From contig JAFZRB010000380.1 of the NCBI GenBank assembly GCA_017620115.1, forward strand, positions 1 to 12,988: a stretch of 12,988 nt of DNA, in the 5' to 3' direction. A program made the translations under genes and the position numbers. Positions 1-6,692 of this stretch are shown here, in pieces (the stretch's first letter is position 1; each line of letters starts with the position of its first letter). Origin of the DNA: Clostridia bacterium. GTDB lineage: Bacteria > Bacillota > Clostridia > Christensenellales > Aristaeellaceae. The notes below the pieces were generated by a model, which was given only the letters and a program-made list of their open reading frames with translations, had not been told where the DNA came from and ran no database searches.

Positions 1-1803
1 ACGACCCAGCAGACGCCGCCCAGCATGCCCGGCGGCATGAACGGCTGGAATCAGCAGACGCCGCCCTCCATGCCCGGCGCGCAGGACGGACAGACCTGGC
101 CGACGCCGCCCTCCATACCCGGCGCGCAGGACGGGCAGACCTGGCAGACGCCGCCTTCCATGCCCGGCGGTCAGGGCGGACAGAGCCGGCAGACGCCCCG
201 CGATTGCAACGGCGAGGCGCAGAACGGCAACCGACAGAAGCAGGAAAGCGCCGGTAAACACGGCAGTCACCAGAAACCGGATGACAGCTCCAATGAACAG
301 CAGCAGACACCCGATAACTTCGACAGCAGCAACGACGACGCCGAAAGCAGCGAAAGCGCCGGCAGGCATGGCAGCGCCAACGAACGGCAGCAGCGATCCG
401 GCATAAATGGCGGCAGCCGCGGCGCCCAGGACGACGGTGGCGAGACCGACGCTCAAAGCGGCGCCACGCGGAAGCAGACCCTGCCGGAACTCCCCGACGG
501 CATACAGCCCGGCGACGGCCAGACCCCACCTGAATTACCCGACGGCGCTCAGCCTGGCGACGGCCAGACCCCGCCGGAACTCCCCGACGGCATACAGCCC
601 GGCGACGGCCAGACCTCGCCGGAATTGCCCGGCAGCCAGATGCCCGGAAGCGGCGGCGACAGCGCGCCTGCCGAGTACAGCGCGGCCAGCGTCGTGACCG
701 AGAGCAGCAGCGGCGAAACCTACTCCTCCGAAGCGGACAGTGAAAACGCCGTGCTGGTGTCCTCCGGCGAGGTCACGTTGAGCGGCGCTGCCGTCTCCAA
801 GACCGGCTCCAGCGAGGGCGACAGCGCGGACTTCTACGGCATCAACGCGGCTGTTCTCGCCTCAGGCGGCGCGACGCTGACCATCGAGGCCGCGAACGTG
901 ACCTCTGACGGCGCGCACGCCAACGGCGTGTTCAGCTACGGCGAGGGCACGACCGTGAACGTGACGGACACGACCATCGCCACGACGGGCGATAACTCCG
1001 GGGGGCTGATGACCACCGGCGGCGCGACCCTGAACGCCTCGAACGTGAGCGTATCCACCGAGGGCCGCTCCTCGGCGGCCATCCGCAGCGACCGCGGCGG
1101 CGGAACCGTGAACGTGGAGGGCGGCAGCTTCGCCACCTCCGGCGTCGGCTCCCCGGCCGTCTACTCCACCGCGGACATCACCGTGGCGAACGCGGAGTTG
1201 AGCGCTTCGTCCTCCGAGGCCGTGGTCATCGAGGGCGGCAACTCGGTCACCCTGACCGACGTGACTATCTCCGGCAACGACGCCGTGCTGAACGGCCAGT
1301 CCACCGTAAACACCAACGTGCTGATTTACCAGTCCATGTCCGGCGACGCGGCGGAAGGCAGTTCGCGCTTCACCATGACCGGCGGCAGCATGACCGCGCT
1401 GACCGGCGACATGTTCCACGTGACCAATGTGACCACGGAAATCAACCTCTCGAACGTCGAATTCATCGGCGACGGCGACGTGTTCCTCTCCGCCTCCGCG
1501 GATTCCTGGGGCCGCAGCGGCAGCAACGGCGGCCACGTCACCCTGAACCTCTCCGATCAGAGCGTGACCGGCGACATCACCGTCGACGCGGTTTCCAGCC
1601 TCTCGCTGAACCTGTCCGCCGGCGCCAGCTACACCGGCGCGGTCAACCCGGACGGGACGGCCGGCGCGGCGACCGTGACCCTCGCCGAAGGCGCGAGCTG
1701 GACGCTGACAGGCGACAGCTACCTCACCGGCTTCACCGGCAGCCTGAGCCAGGTGAACCTGAACGGCTACGCGCTGTACGTAAACGGCGAAGCGGCGGCC
1801 TGA
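1..1803 (+). CDS. Secreted beta-helix-like surface protein with Pro-rich repeats (5' partial)
   Basis: The reading frame is open to the left edge, and the first Pro-rich repeat is already under way there, so the real start and any signal peptide lie upstream. The visible 600 codons have three parts. First come two arrays of 15-residue units (TPPSMPGAQDGQTW type, then TPPELPDGIQPGDGQ type), separated by a Ser/Asn/Gln/Gly-rich low-complexity linker. From about position 650 to the stop, the protein is rich in Gly, Ser, Thr, Ala and Val with short recurring strands such as GGATLNASNVSVS and GGTVNVEGGSFATSG. That pattern is typical of right-handed parallel beta-helix proteins. The C-terminal part (TLAEGASWTLTGDSYLTGF, then LNGYALYVNGEA) resembles proteins of gut Clostridia that are often annotated as carbohydrate-binding-domain or adhesin-like. 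No sortase motif, SLH domain or C-terminal membrane anchor is visible. A surface or extracellular, possibly glycan-binding role is inferred. The exact family is not certain. Confidence 0.8.
   Translation, partial: TTQQTPPSMPGGMNGWNQQTPPSMPGAQDGQTWPTPPSIPGAQDGQTWQTPPSMPGGQGGQSRQTPRDCNGEAQNGNRQKQESAGKHGSHQKPDDSSNEQQQTPDNFDSSNDDAESSESAGRHGSANERQQRSGINGGSRGAQDDGGETDAQSGATRKQTLPELPDGIQPGDGQTPPELPDGAQPGDGQTPPELPDGIQPGDGQTSPELPGSQMPGSGGDSAPAEYSAASVVTESSSGETYSSEADSENAVLVSSGEVTLSGAAVSKTGSSEGDSADFYGINAAVLASGGATLTIEAANVTSDGAHANGVFSYGEGTTVNVTDTTIATTGDNSGGLMTTGGATLNASNVSVSTEGRSSAAIRSDRGGGTVNVEGGSFATSGVGSPAVYSTADITVANAELSASSSEAVVIEGGNSVTLTDVTISGNDAVLNGQSTVNTNVLIYQSMSGDAAEGSSRFTMTGGSMTALTGDMFHVTNVTTEINLSNVEFIGDGDVFLSASADSWGRSGSNGGHVTLNLSDQSVTGDITVDAVSSLSLNLSAGASYTGAVNPDGTAGAATVTLAEGASWTLTGDSYLTGFTGSLSQVNLNGYALYVNGEAAA
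13..192 (+). repeat. Four tandem 45-bp units encoding a Pro-rich 15-residue repeat
   Basis: Units begin at 13, 58, 103 and 148, each with TPPS(M/I)PG followed by a Gly/Gln-rich tail. Units 2 and 3 are nearly identical (tail AQDGQTW). The array probably continues left of the window. It lies in frame inside the surface-protein gene, so copy-number change would alter protein length without a frameshift. Confidence 0.85.
475..648 (+). repeat. Second array of 45-bp units encoding QTPPELPDGxQPGDG
   Basis: Three full units begin at 475, 520 and 565. A partial unit starts at 610 and degenerates after SPELPG. Units 1 and 3 both read ELPDGIQPGDG, and unit 2 has Ala for Ile plus several synonymous changes. 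The motif differs from the first array but keeps the same 15-residue period and Gln-Thr-x-Pro spacing, so both may descend from one unit. It probably forms an extended spacer or wall-spanning stalk before the beta-helix body. Confidence 0.85.
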
Positions 1804-1825
1804 CGGCTTCGCCCTGACATAGATC

Positions 1826-1853
1826 GGGGCCGCTGCAAAAGCGCAGCGGCCCC
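1826..1853 (+). terminator. GC-rich hairpin after the surface-protein gene
   Basis: An 11-bp perfect stem (1826-1836 with 1843-1853) closes a 6-base loop 22 bases after the stop codon. Only a weak T run follows on either strand, so this may act together with the next hairpin, or serve as a bidirectional element between convergent genes. Confidence 0.6.
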
Positions 1854-1865
1854 ATGGCTTTCCGT

Positions 1866-1906
1866 ATGACCCGCTTTTCAAACAAAGAGAAGCGGGTTAT
1901 TGTTTT
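1866..1906 (+). terminator. Rho-independent terminator between convergent genes
   Basis: Stem 1866-1879 pairs with 1887-1900 around the loop aaacaaa, with ACCCGCTT/AAGCGGGT as its core and two G-T wobble pairs. On the + strand it is followed by tgtttt, which suits termination of the upstream surface-protein gene. The - strand side has no clear T run, so termination of cysK here is less certain. Confidence 0.65.
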
Positions 1907-1937
1907 GAAACGAGCGGAATGGGAAAATGGCGGCGTA

Positions 1938-2867
1938 TCAGCCTTCAAACAGCGGCGTCGACAGATACCGCTCGCCGGTGTCCGGGAGCAGGGCGACGAT
2001 CAGCTTGCCCGCGTTTTCCGGGCGCTTCGCCAGCTCGAGCGCCGCCGCGAACGCCGCGCCGGAGGAAATGCCCACCAGCAGGCCCTCGTTCCGAGCCAGC
2101 GCACGGCCGCCCTCGTAGGCGGTTTCGTTGTCGATCCTGATGATCTCGTCGTATACGTCGGTATTCAGCACCTCCGGCACGAAGCCCGCGCCGATCCCCT
2201 GAATGCCGTGCGGGCCGGGCTTGCCGCCCGACAGCACCGGCGACGACGCCGGCTCCACCGCGACCACGCGCAGACCGGGCTTTTGCTCCTTCAGGTAGCG
2301 CCCCGTGCCGGTGATCGTGCCGCCCGTGCCCACGCCCGCCACGAAGACGTCCACAGCGCCTTCCGTGTCTGCCCAGATCTCCGGGCCGGTGGTCTCATAG
2401 TGCGCCTTGGGGTTGGAGGGATTCACGAACTGCCCCGGAATGAAGCTGTTCGGGATCTCCTTCGCCAGCTCGTCCGCGCGCGCGATCGCGCCCTTCATGC
2501 CCTTCGCGCCCTCGGTGAGCACGATTTCCGCGCCATAGGCCGCGATCAGCCGCCTGCGCTCGATGGACATGGTCTCCGGCATCACGATGATCGTGCGGTA
2601 ACCGCGCGCCGCCGCTATCGCCGCCAGGCCGATGCCCGTGTTGCCGCTCGTCGGCTCGATGATCACCGAGCCCTCTTTCAGAAGGCCCGCCGCCTCCGCG
2701 TCCTCGATCATGGCCTTCGCCACGCGATCCTTTACGCTGCCGGCTGGATTGCTCCGTTCCAGCTTCACCGCCACGCGCGCCTTCAGCGCTTCCTTCTTTT
2801 CGATGTTTTTCAGTTCGATGATCGGCGTTTTGCCGACCAGCTCCGCAACAGACTGATAAATCGCCAT
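1938..2867 (-). CDS. cysK: Cysteine synthase A (O-acetylserine sulfhydrylase)
   Basis: This 309-residue PLP enzyme makes L-cysteine and acetate from O-acetylserine and sulfide in the cytoplasm, as the last step of cysteine synthesis. The length is normal for CysK. Visible hallmarks are NPAGSVKDR with the Schiff-base lysine at K46, the substrate loop TSGNTG at 73-78, the glycine-rich phosphate-binding loop GVGTGGT at 178-184, and GISSGA at 267-272 near the cofactor ring. PDTGERYLST close to the end is also typical. The ATG is set by a strong AGGAGGC at 2874-2880, six bases upstream. The gene stands alone, convergent with the surface-protein gene and divergent from the BMP-type gene. It has a consensus promoter with a palindrome beside the -10 box. 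CysM or cystathionine beta-synthase-like activity is a less likely reading. Confidence 0.96.
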   Translation of the reverse strand: MAIYQSVAELVGKTPIIELKNIEKKEALKARVAVKLERSNPAGSVKDRVAKAMIEDAEAAGLLKEGSVIIEPTSGNTGIGLAAIAAARGYRTIIVMPETMSIERRRLIAAYGAEIVLTEGAKGMKGAIARADELAKEIPNSFIPGQFVNPSNPKAHYETTGPEIWADTEGAVDVFVAGVGTGGTITGTGRYLKEQKPGLRVVAVEPASSPVLSGGKPGPHGIQGIGAGFVPEVLNTDVYDEIIRIDNETAYEGGRALARNEGLLVGISSGAAFAAALELAKRPENAGKLIVALLPDTGERYLSTPLFEG

Positions 2868-2894
2868 AAAAAAGCCTCCTTAAATCCTATTTAC

Positions 2895-2912
2895 TTACTG
2901 GGTTTATAGTAA
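2895..2912. promoter_or_regulatory. Candidate repressor operator (TTACT-N8-AGTAA) at the cysK start site
   Basis: An inverted repeat of five bases on each side with an 8-base centre touches the last base of the -10 box and covers the expected transcription start. A protein bound here would block initiation. Cysteine-synthesis genes in Bacillota are commonly repressed by Rrf2-family regulators such as CymR, so such a regulator is a reasonable guess. The match to any known motif is unverified and no regulator gene lies in the window. Confidence 0.4.
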
Positions 2913-2940
2913 TTATAACGCCTCCGCCGAAATCTGTCAA
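2912..2940 (-). promoter_or_regulatory. Consensus sigma-A promoter of cysK
   Basis: On the - strand, TTGACA (2940-2935) and TATAAT (2917-2912) are separated by exactly 17 bases, a full match to the housekeeping consensus. Transcription should start near 2905, giving a leader of about 40 bases with AGGAGGC before the ATG. Confidence 0.85.
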
Positions 2941-3010
2941 GGGGTTTTGGCTTTTATTCGATATTTAACGTATTCTTCTTATACACGCCGCAGGGCCAAC
3001 ATTCCCGTGC

Positions 3011-3039
3011 TGGATTTTGGGGCGGGAGCATATTATAAT
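3011..3039 (+). promoter_or_regulatory. Likely promoter of the BMP-type gene and phosphoesterase
   Basis: A perfect TATAAT lies at 3034-3039, with a weak -35 (TGGATT, 3011-3016, three matches) 17 bases upstream. The predicted start near 3046 leaves a short leader containing GAGGTGAT at 3052-3059, consistent with translation starting at 3062. Confidence 0.55.
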
Positions 3040-3051
3040 GATGCGACAATC

Positions 3052-3064
3052 GAGGTGATATATT
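3052..3064 (+). promoter_or_regulatory. Ribosome binding site pointing to an ATT start codon
   Basis: GAGGTGAT (3052-3059) complements the 16S 3' end well. The GAGG core lies six bases before an ATT at 3062, in frame with the downstream protein. No ATG, GTG or TTG lies in frame between the stop at 3056 and position 3113, and the ATG at 3113 has no ribosome binding site. Confidence 0.6.
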
Positions 3065-5017
3065 ACGTATTCCGATATTTATGAAAAAGCGCTTAAACTG
3101 GCCCGGCGCGAAATGAACCTGCGCAAGGCCCGAAACGAAGATCCCTACCTGCCCGTGCTGGACGACGTCGCGCCCAACGCCATGGCGCTGCCCGCGCGCT
3201 CGCTCCATCTGGTGAGCATACCGCTGAACCAGATCGTGGGCACGGCCACCCACGGCCGCACGATGGCCTTCGCCGCCAATTTCATGCCCGCTCTGGAGAG
3301 CCGTAGCGAATTCACCGCCAAATGGGAGCGGCTGTATGAGTCGGTCATCAAGGAAGGCGTGAACTCCCCCATCAAGGCCTATGAATACATGAATAAATTC
3401 TATGTGATCGAAGGCAATAAGCGCGTCAGCGTAATGAAATTCCTGGACGCCGCCGCCATCGAGGGCGAGGTCATCCGGCTCATTCCCCCGCGCACCGAGG
3501 AGCCGGCCAACAAAATCTACTATGAGTTCCTGCCCTTCTACGACGACACCGAGATCAACTACATCTATTTCTCCCGCGAGGGCGGCTTCGCCCAGCTGTA
3601 CGATTACACCGGCACCACGCCAGGCGATCCGTGGAGCGTCAGCCTGCGCCGCGATTTCCACTCGGCGTTTCTTCGCTTCACGAACGCCTATCACGAACTG
3701 AACGGCGATCGCCTGCCCATCACGGATGGCGACGCCTTCCTCGTTTTCCTGCGCATCTACGGCTTCGAGCACGCCGGCGCGGCCACGGGCGACGAGCTGC
3801 GCGAGGACGTGCGCCGCATCTGGGACGAGATCCGCATCAGCGCGCAGGAGGAGCGCGTGGTGCTGCTGATGGAGCCCACCGCCGCGGAGAACGCCTCCTT
3901 CCTCTCCACGCTGCTGCGCCCGAAGAAGATCACCGCGGCCTTCCTCTACAGCCGCCTGCCCGCCGAATCGGGCTGGACCTACTGGCACGAAATGGGCCGC
4001 GCCCATGTGGACGCCGTACTCGAGGGCAAGGTCGAAACCCTCACGCGCGAGGCGCGCGACGAGGAGGCCGCCGAACAGGCGCTGGACGAGCTGGCGCGCG
4101 AGGGCACGGACGTGGTGTTCACCACCTCGCCCGTTTTCCTGAACGCCGCCATCAAGACGAGCGTAGAGCATCCGGACACGAAGGTGCTCAACTGCTCGCT
4201 GCTGGCCTCGTTCCACCACGTGCGCAGCTACTACCTGCGCGTGCACGAGGCGAAATTCATCATCGGCGCCATCGCGGGCGCCATGGCGGAGAACAACCGC
4301 ATCGGCTACATCGCCGACTACCCCATCTACGGCACGCCCGCCAGCGTCAACGCCTTCGCGCTGGGCGCGCGATTGGTGAATCCCCGCGCGCAGGTGTTCC
4401 TGGACTGGTCCACCCGCCGCGACCACGACGTCTACGAGACCTTCCGCCATAATGGCATCAACATCATCTGCAACCGCGACATCAGCGCGCCCGCCCATGC
4501 CTCGCGCGCCTTCGGGCTGTATCGCGTGGAAGAGGACGGCTCGCCCATGAACCTGGCCATGCCGGTGTGGAACTGGGGCAGCCTGTACGAAACCATCCTG
4601 CGCAGCCTCCTGAGCGGCGGCTGGAAGGACGAGAGCGAATCCAGCGACGGCCTGGCCATGGCCTACTGGCCCGGCATCTCCACCGGCGCGGTCGATGTGT
4701 TCTATTCCCATCGCCTGCCCTACGGCACGCAGCAGCTGGTCGAGACGCTCAGGCAGCTGTTCCAGGGCGGCTCGTTCAACCCCTTCTCCGGCAGGATCCT
4801 CTCGCAGGACGGCGCGGTGCATTCCGAAAGCGACGAATCGCTCTCCCCGGCGCACATCATCGCCATGGATTGGCTGTGCGAGAACGTCATCGGCTCCATT
4901 CCCGACATCAGCCAGCTGAAGCCCGAGGCGCTTCCGCTGGTGCGCCTGCAGGGCATCAACGACACCGCCCGTCCCGATCCCCGCGCCTTCGCCTGGACCG
5001 GCACGGACAACGGATGA
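3062..5017 (+). CDS. Cytoplasmic BMP-family ligand-binding protein with ParB-like N-terminal segment
   Basis: Read from the ATT at 3062 the protein has 651 residues; the first ATG (3113) would remove 17. I prefer the longer form because the good ribosome binding site fits it, and its start, (I)TYSDIYEKALKLARREM, resembles the N terminus I recall for Clostridia relatives. Residues ~55-140 look like a ParB/Srx-type fold: PLNQIVG near 54, then VIEGNKRVSV at 115-124. A helical, aromatic-rich region follows (~155-265). From ~288 to 577 comes a BMP/PnrA-type periplasmic-binding-protein domain, with VVFTTSPVFLNAAIK, KFIIGAIAGAMAENNRIGYI and NAFALGARLVNPRAQVF. BMP domains in transporters such as PnrA bind nucleosides. 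Here there is no signal peptide, lipobox or membrane segment, and no permease or ATPase gene nearby, so an intracellular sensor or regulator is more likely than uptake. It is the first gene of an operon with the phosphoesterase 59 bases downstream. Family assignment is firm; the ParB-like call is moderate; ligand and function are unknown. Confidence 0.85.
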   Translation: MTYSDIYEKALKLARREMNLRKARNEDPYLPVLDDVAPNAMALPARSLHLVSIPLNQIVGTATHGRTMAFAANFMPALESRSEFTAKWERLYESVIKEGVNSPIKAYEYMNKFYVIEGNKRVSVMKFLDAAAIEGEVIRLIPPRTEEPANKIYYEFLPFYDDTEINYIYFSREGGFAQLYDYTGTTPGDPWSVSLRRDFHSAFLRFTNAYHELNGDRLPITDGDAFLVFLRIYGFEHAGAATGDELREDVRRIWDEIRISAQEERVVLLMEPTAAENASFLSTLLRPKKITAAFLYSRLPAESGWTYWHEMGRAHVDAVLEGKVETLTREARDEEAAEQALDELAREGTDVVFTTSPVFLNAAIKTSVEHPDTKVLNCSLLASFHHVRSYYLRVHEAKFIIGAIAGAMAENNRIGYIADYPIYGTPASVNAFALGARLVNPRAQVFLDWSTRRDHDVYETFRHNGINIICNRDISAPAHASRAFGLYRVEEDGSPMNLAMPVWNWGSLYETILRSLLSGGWKDESESSDGLAMAYWPGISTGAVDVFYSHRLPYGTQQLVETLRQLFQGGSFNPFSGRILSQDGAVHSESDESLSPAHIIAMDWLCENVIGSIPDISQLKPEALPLVRLQGINDTARPDPRAFAWTGTDNG

Positions 5018-5076
5018 CGCGCGGGAAATTGGAAACGGAGAGCCCAGAATAACGGAAGAGGAAGGGAAGGCGCTCT

Positions 5077-5682
5077 ATGAAAATACTGGCGCTGGCGGAT
5101 CACGCGGAGCCGAAGCTGTGGGAGCATCTCGACAGGCGGCGCCTGGAGGGCGTCGATCTCATCATATCCTGCGGCGACCTGCCGCCTTCCTACCTCTCCT
5201 TCCTCACCTGCTTCACCCACGCGCCCGTGCTGTACGTGCACGGCAATCACGACGCGCGCTATGAGAAAGATCCGCCGGAGGGCTGCGTGTGCATCGACGA
5301 CGCTGTGTATATTCACGACGGCGTGCGCATCGCGGGCCTGGGCGGCTGCATGCGCTACAATCCGAGCGCGCCGCACCAGTACACCGAGCGCGAAATGCGC
5401 CGCCGCGTCCGGAGCCTTTGCTGGGCCCTGTTCCGCAGGCATGGCGTGGATATCCTGGTGACCCACGCCCCCGCCCTGGGCCTTGGCGACGACAAGGACC
5501 TCGCCCACCGGGGCTTTGAAACCTTTCTGCGCTTCATGGACAAATACCACCCCCGCTTCATGCTTCATGGCCACGTGCACGTCGAATACACCCACGATTT
5601 CAAACGCGAGCGGCAGTACGGCGAAACCACCGTGGTGAACGCCTGCGGGTCGTACCTGATCGAGATCGAGCCGAAGAAATGA
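5077..5682 (+). CDS. Calcineurin-like metallophosphoesterase with altered first motif
   Basis: This 201-residue single-domain metallophosphoesterase shows GD at 33-34, GNHD at 56-59, THAP with H130 and GHVH at 165-168, which together give most of a two-metal phosphoester hydrolase site. The usual first motif, Asp-x-His, is changed: the sequence is ADHAEP, so D8 is kept but position 10 is Ala, with His at 9 and Glu at 11. As I recall them, related Clostridia proteins also diverge here (Asp-x-Glu types), so the protein may use altered metal ligation rather than be dead. No signal peptide is seen, so it should act in the cytoplasm. It follows the BMP-type gene by 59 bases with a modest GGAAGG six bases before the ATG, and no terminator or promoter is visible between them. 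The substrate is unknown; a nucleotide or cyclic nucleotide would fit the neighbour but is a guess. Confidence 0.88.
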   Translation: MKILALADHAEPKLWEHLDRRRLEGVDLIISCGDLPPSYLSFLTCFTHAPVLYVHGNHDARYEKDPPEGCVCIDDAVYIHDGVRIAGLGGCMRYNPSAPHQYTEREMRRRVRSLCWALFRRHGVDILVTHAPALGLGDDKDLAHRGFETFLRFMDKYHPRFMLHGHVHVEYTHDFKRERQYGETTVVNACGSYLIEIEPKK

Positions 5683-5739
5683 AAAACCGCGTTTCTCGCT
5701 CAAATCGCACAAAATGACTGAAAATTGCTCGCTTCACGC

Positions 5740-5768
5740 TTGCCTTGACCGGCGATTTCATGTATAAT
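5740..5768 (+). promoter_or_regulatory. Promoter of the DegV/phosphodiesterase operon
   Basis: TTGCCT (5740-5745; four of six consensus bases) and a perfect TATAAT (5763-5768) are 17 bases apart in the gap between the phosphoesterase and degV-type genes. The start would fall near 5775, giving a leader of roughly 55 bases. Confidence 0.65.
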
Positions 5769-5832
5769 AAAAGCGTATGCGCTGATAAATGATCATAAGC
5801 TTTGAAAGAATGAAAGCGAGGCTTCCCAGACT

Positions 5833-6678
5833 ATGGCTATCAAAATAACCTCCGACAGCACCTGCGACCTCTCGCCGGCGCTCGTGGAGGAATATAACAT
5901 TGGCGTCATTCCCCTCACCGTTGTGAAAGACGACGCGTCCTTCAAAGACGGCCTGGAAATCACGCCCGCCGATATCTTTGCCTATACCGCCGCCACCGGC
6001 CGGCTGTGCTCCACTTCCGCCATCGGCGAATACGAATACACAGAATACTTCCGCCCGCTGACCGAGTCGAACGACGCCGTGATCCACATCAACATCAGCG
6101 CGGATTTCTCCAGCTGCTACCAGAACGCCTGCGCCGCCGCGAAGAATTTCAAAAACGTGTATGTGGTCGATTCGCGCAACCTGTCCACCGGGCAAGGCCA
6201 CGTGGTGATCGAAGCCGCGCAGCTGGCCGCGCAGGGCCTGCCGCCGGAGGAAATCTGCAAACAGCTGAACGAGCTGACGGGCCGCGTGGAGGCCAGCTTC
6301 CTGCTGGATCGGCTGGACTACATGGTCAAGGGCGGCCGCTGCTCGTCGGTCGCGGCGCTGGGCGCGAACCTGCTGCGCCTCAAGCCCTGCATCGAGGTCA
6401 TCGACGGCAAAATGCGCGTGGTAAAAAAATACCGCGGCGCGTATGACCGCTGCATCCAGACCTACGTGACCGAGCGCATCCAGGGCCGGACGGATCTGCG
6501 GCACGACCGCATGTTCATCACCCATGCCGGCGCGGAACCGGACACGCTGGCCGCGGCGCGCCTGGCCGTGGCTGAAAACGGCCGCTTCGAGCACGTATAC
6601 GAGACCATCGCCGGATGCACCGTATCCTGCCACTGCGGGCCGCATACGCTGGGCGTGCTGTTCATCCGGACGAAATAA
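5833..6678 (+). CDS. DegV-family fatty-acid-binding protein (FakB-like)
   Basis: This 281-residue cytoplasmic protein has the normal DegV/FakB length and fold signatures: SDSTCDL at 7-13, CSTSAIG at 59-65, DFSSCYQNA at 91-99, NLSTGQG at 116-122, KGGRCS at 166-171 and GPHTLG at 269-274. In characterised FakB proteins, equivalents of T61, S93, an Arg near 169 and a His near 271 hold the fatty-acid carboxylate, and the bound acid is phosphorylated by the kinase FakA for entry into phospholipid synthesis. All these residues appear to be present. No fakA lies in the window, so partnership with a distant kinase is inferred. A GCGAGG at 5816-5821 is 11 bases from the ATG, slightly long but the best in-frame choice. 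The next gene starts 14 bases after its stop, suggesting an operon. The family is certain; the lipid specificity is not visible. Confidence 0.93.
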   Translation: MAIKITSDSTCDLSPALVEEYNIGVIPLTVVKDDASFKDGLEITPADIFAYTAATGRLCSTSAIGEYEYTEYFRPLTESNDAVIHINISADFSSCYQNACAAAKNFKNVYVVDSRNLSTGQGHVVIEAAQLAAQGLPPEEICKQLNELTGRVEASFLLDRLDYMVKGGRCSSVAALGANLLRLKPCIEVIDGKMRVVKKYRGAYDRCIQTYVTERIQGRTDLRHDRMFITHAGAEPDTLAAARLAVAENGRFEHVYETIAGCTVSCHCGPHTLGVLFIRTK

Positions 6679-6692
6679 CGGGAGATGATATC

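Noticed and set aside
862..1881. Antisense open frame over the beta-helix-like gene
   Set aside because: Low-complexity composition, no ribosome binding site or domain, and full overlap with the real gene and its terminator.
3081..3116. Eleven-codon leader (MKKRLNWPGAK) overlapping the ATG at 3113
   Set aside because: No ribosome binding site precedes it, and the longer main protein reading through this region from 3062 explains the sequence better.
2954..4855. Long open frame antisense to the BMP-type gene
   Set aside because: It mirrors a well-supported coding gene in GC-rich DNA, has no recognisable domain, and is rich in Ala, Arg, Val, Gly and His as expected of a shadow frame.
5014..5052. 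Twelve-codon open frame overlapping the BMP-type stop (ATGA)
   Set aside because: No recognisable product and no clear ribosome binding site; probably chance, though coupling to the downstream gene cannot be excluded.
5745..5768. TTGACC as the -35 box for the DegV promoter
   Set aside because: It lies only 12 bases from TATAAT, too close for sigma-A; TTGCCT at 5740 has the correct 17-base spacing.
6615..6692. Earlier in-frame ATG for the phosphodiesterase
   Set aside because: It lies inside the DegV coding region without a ribosome binding site and would add 26 residues before the conserved VLLILVDGMRPD start; the ATG at 6693 has GGAGATGAT upstream.
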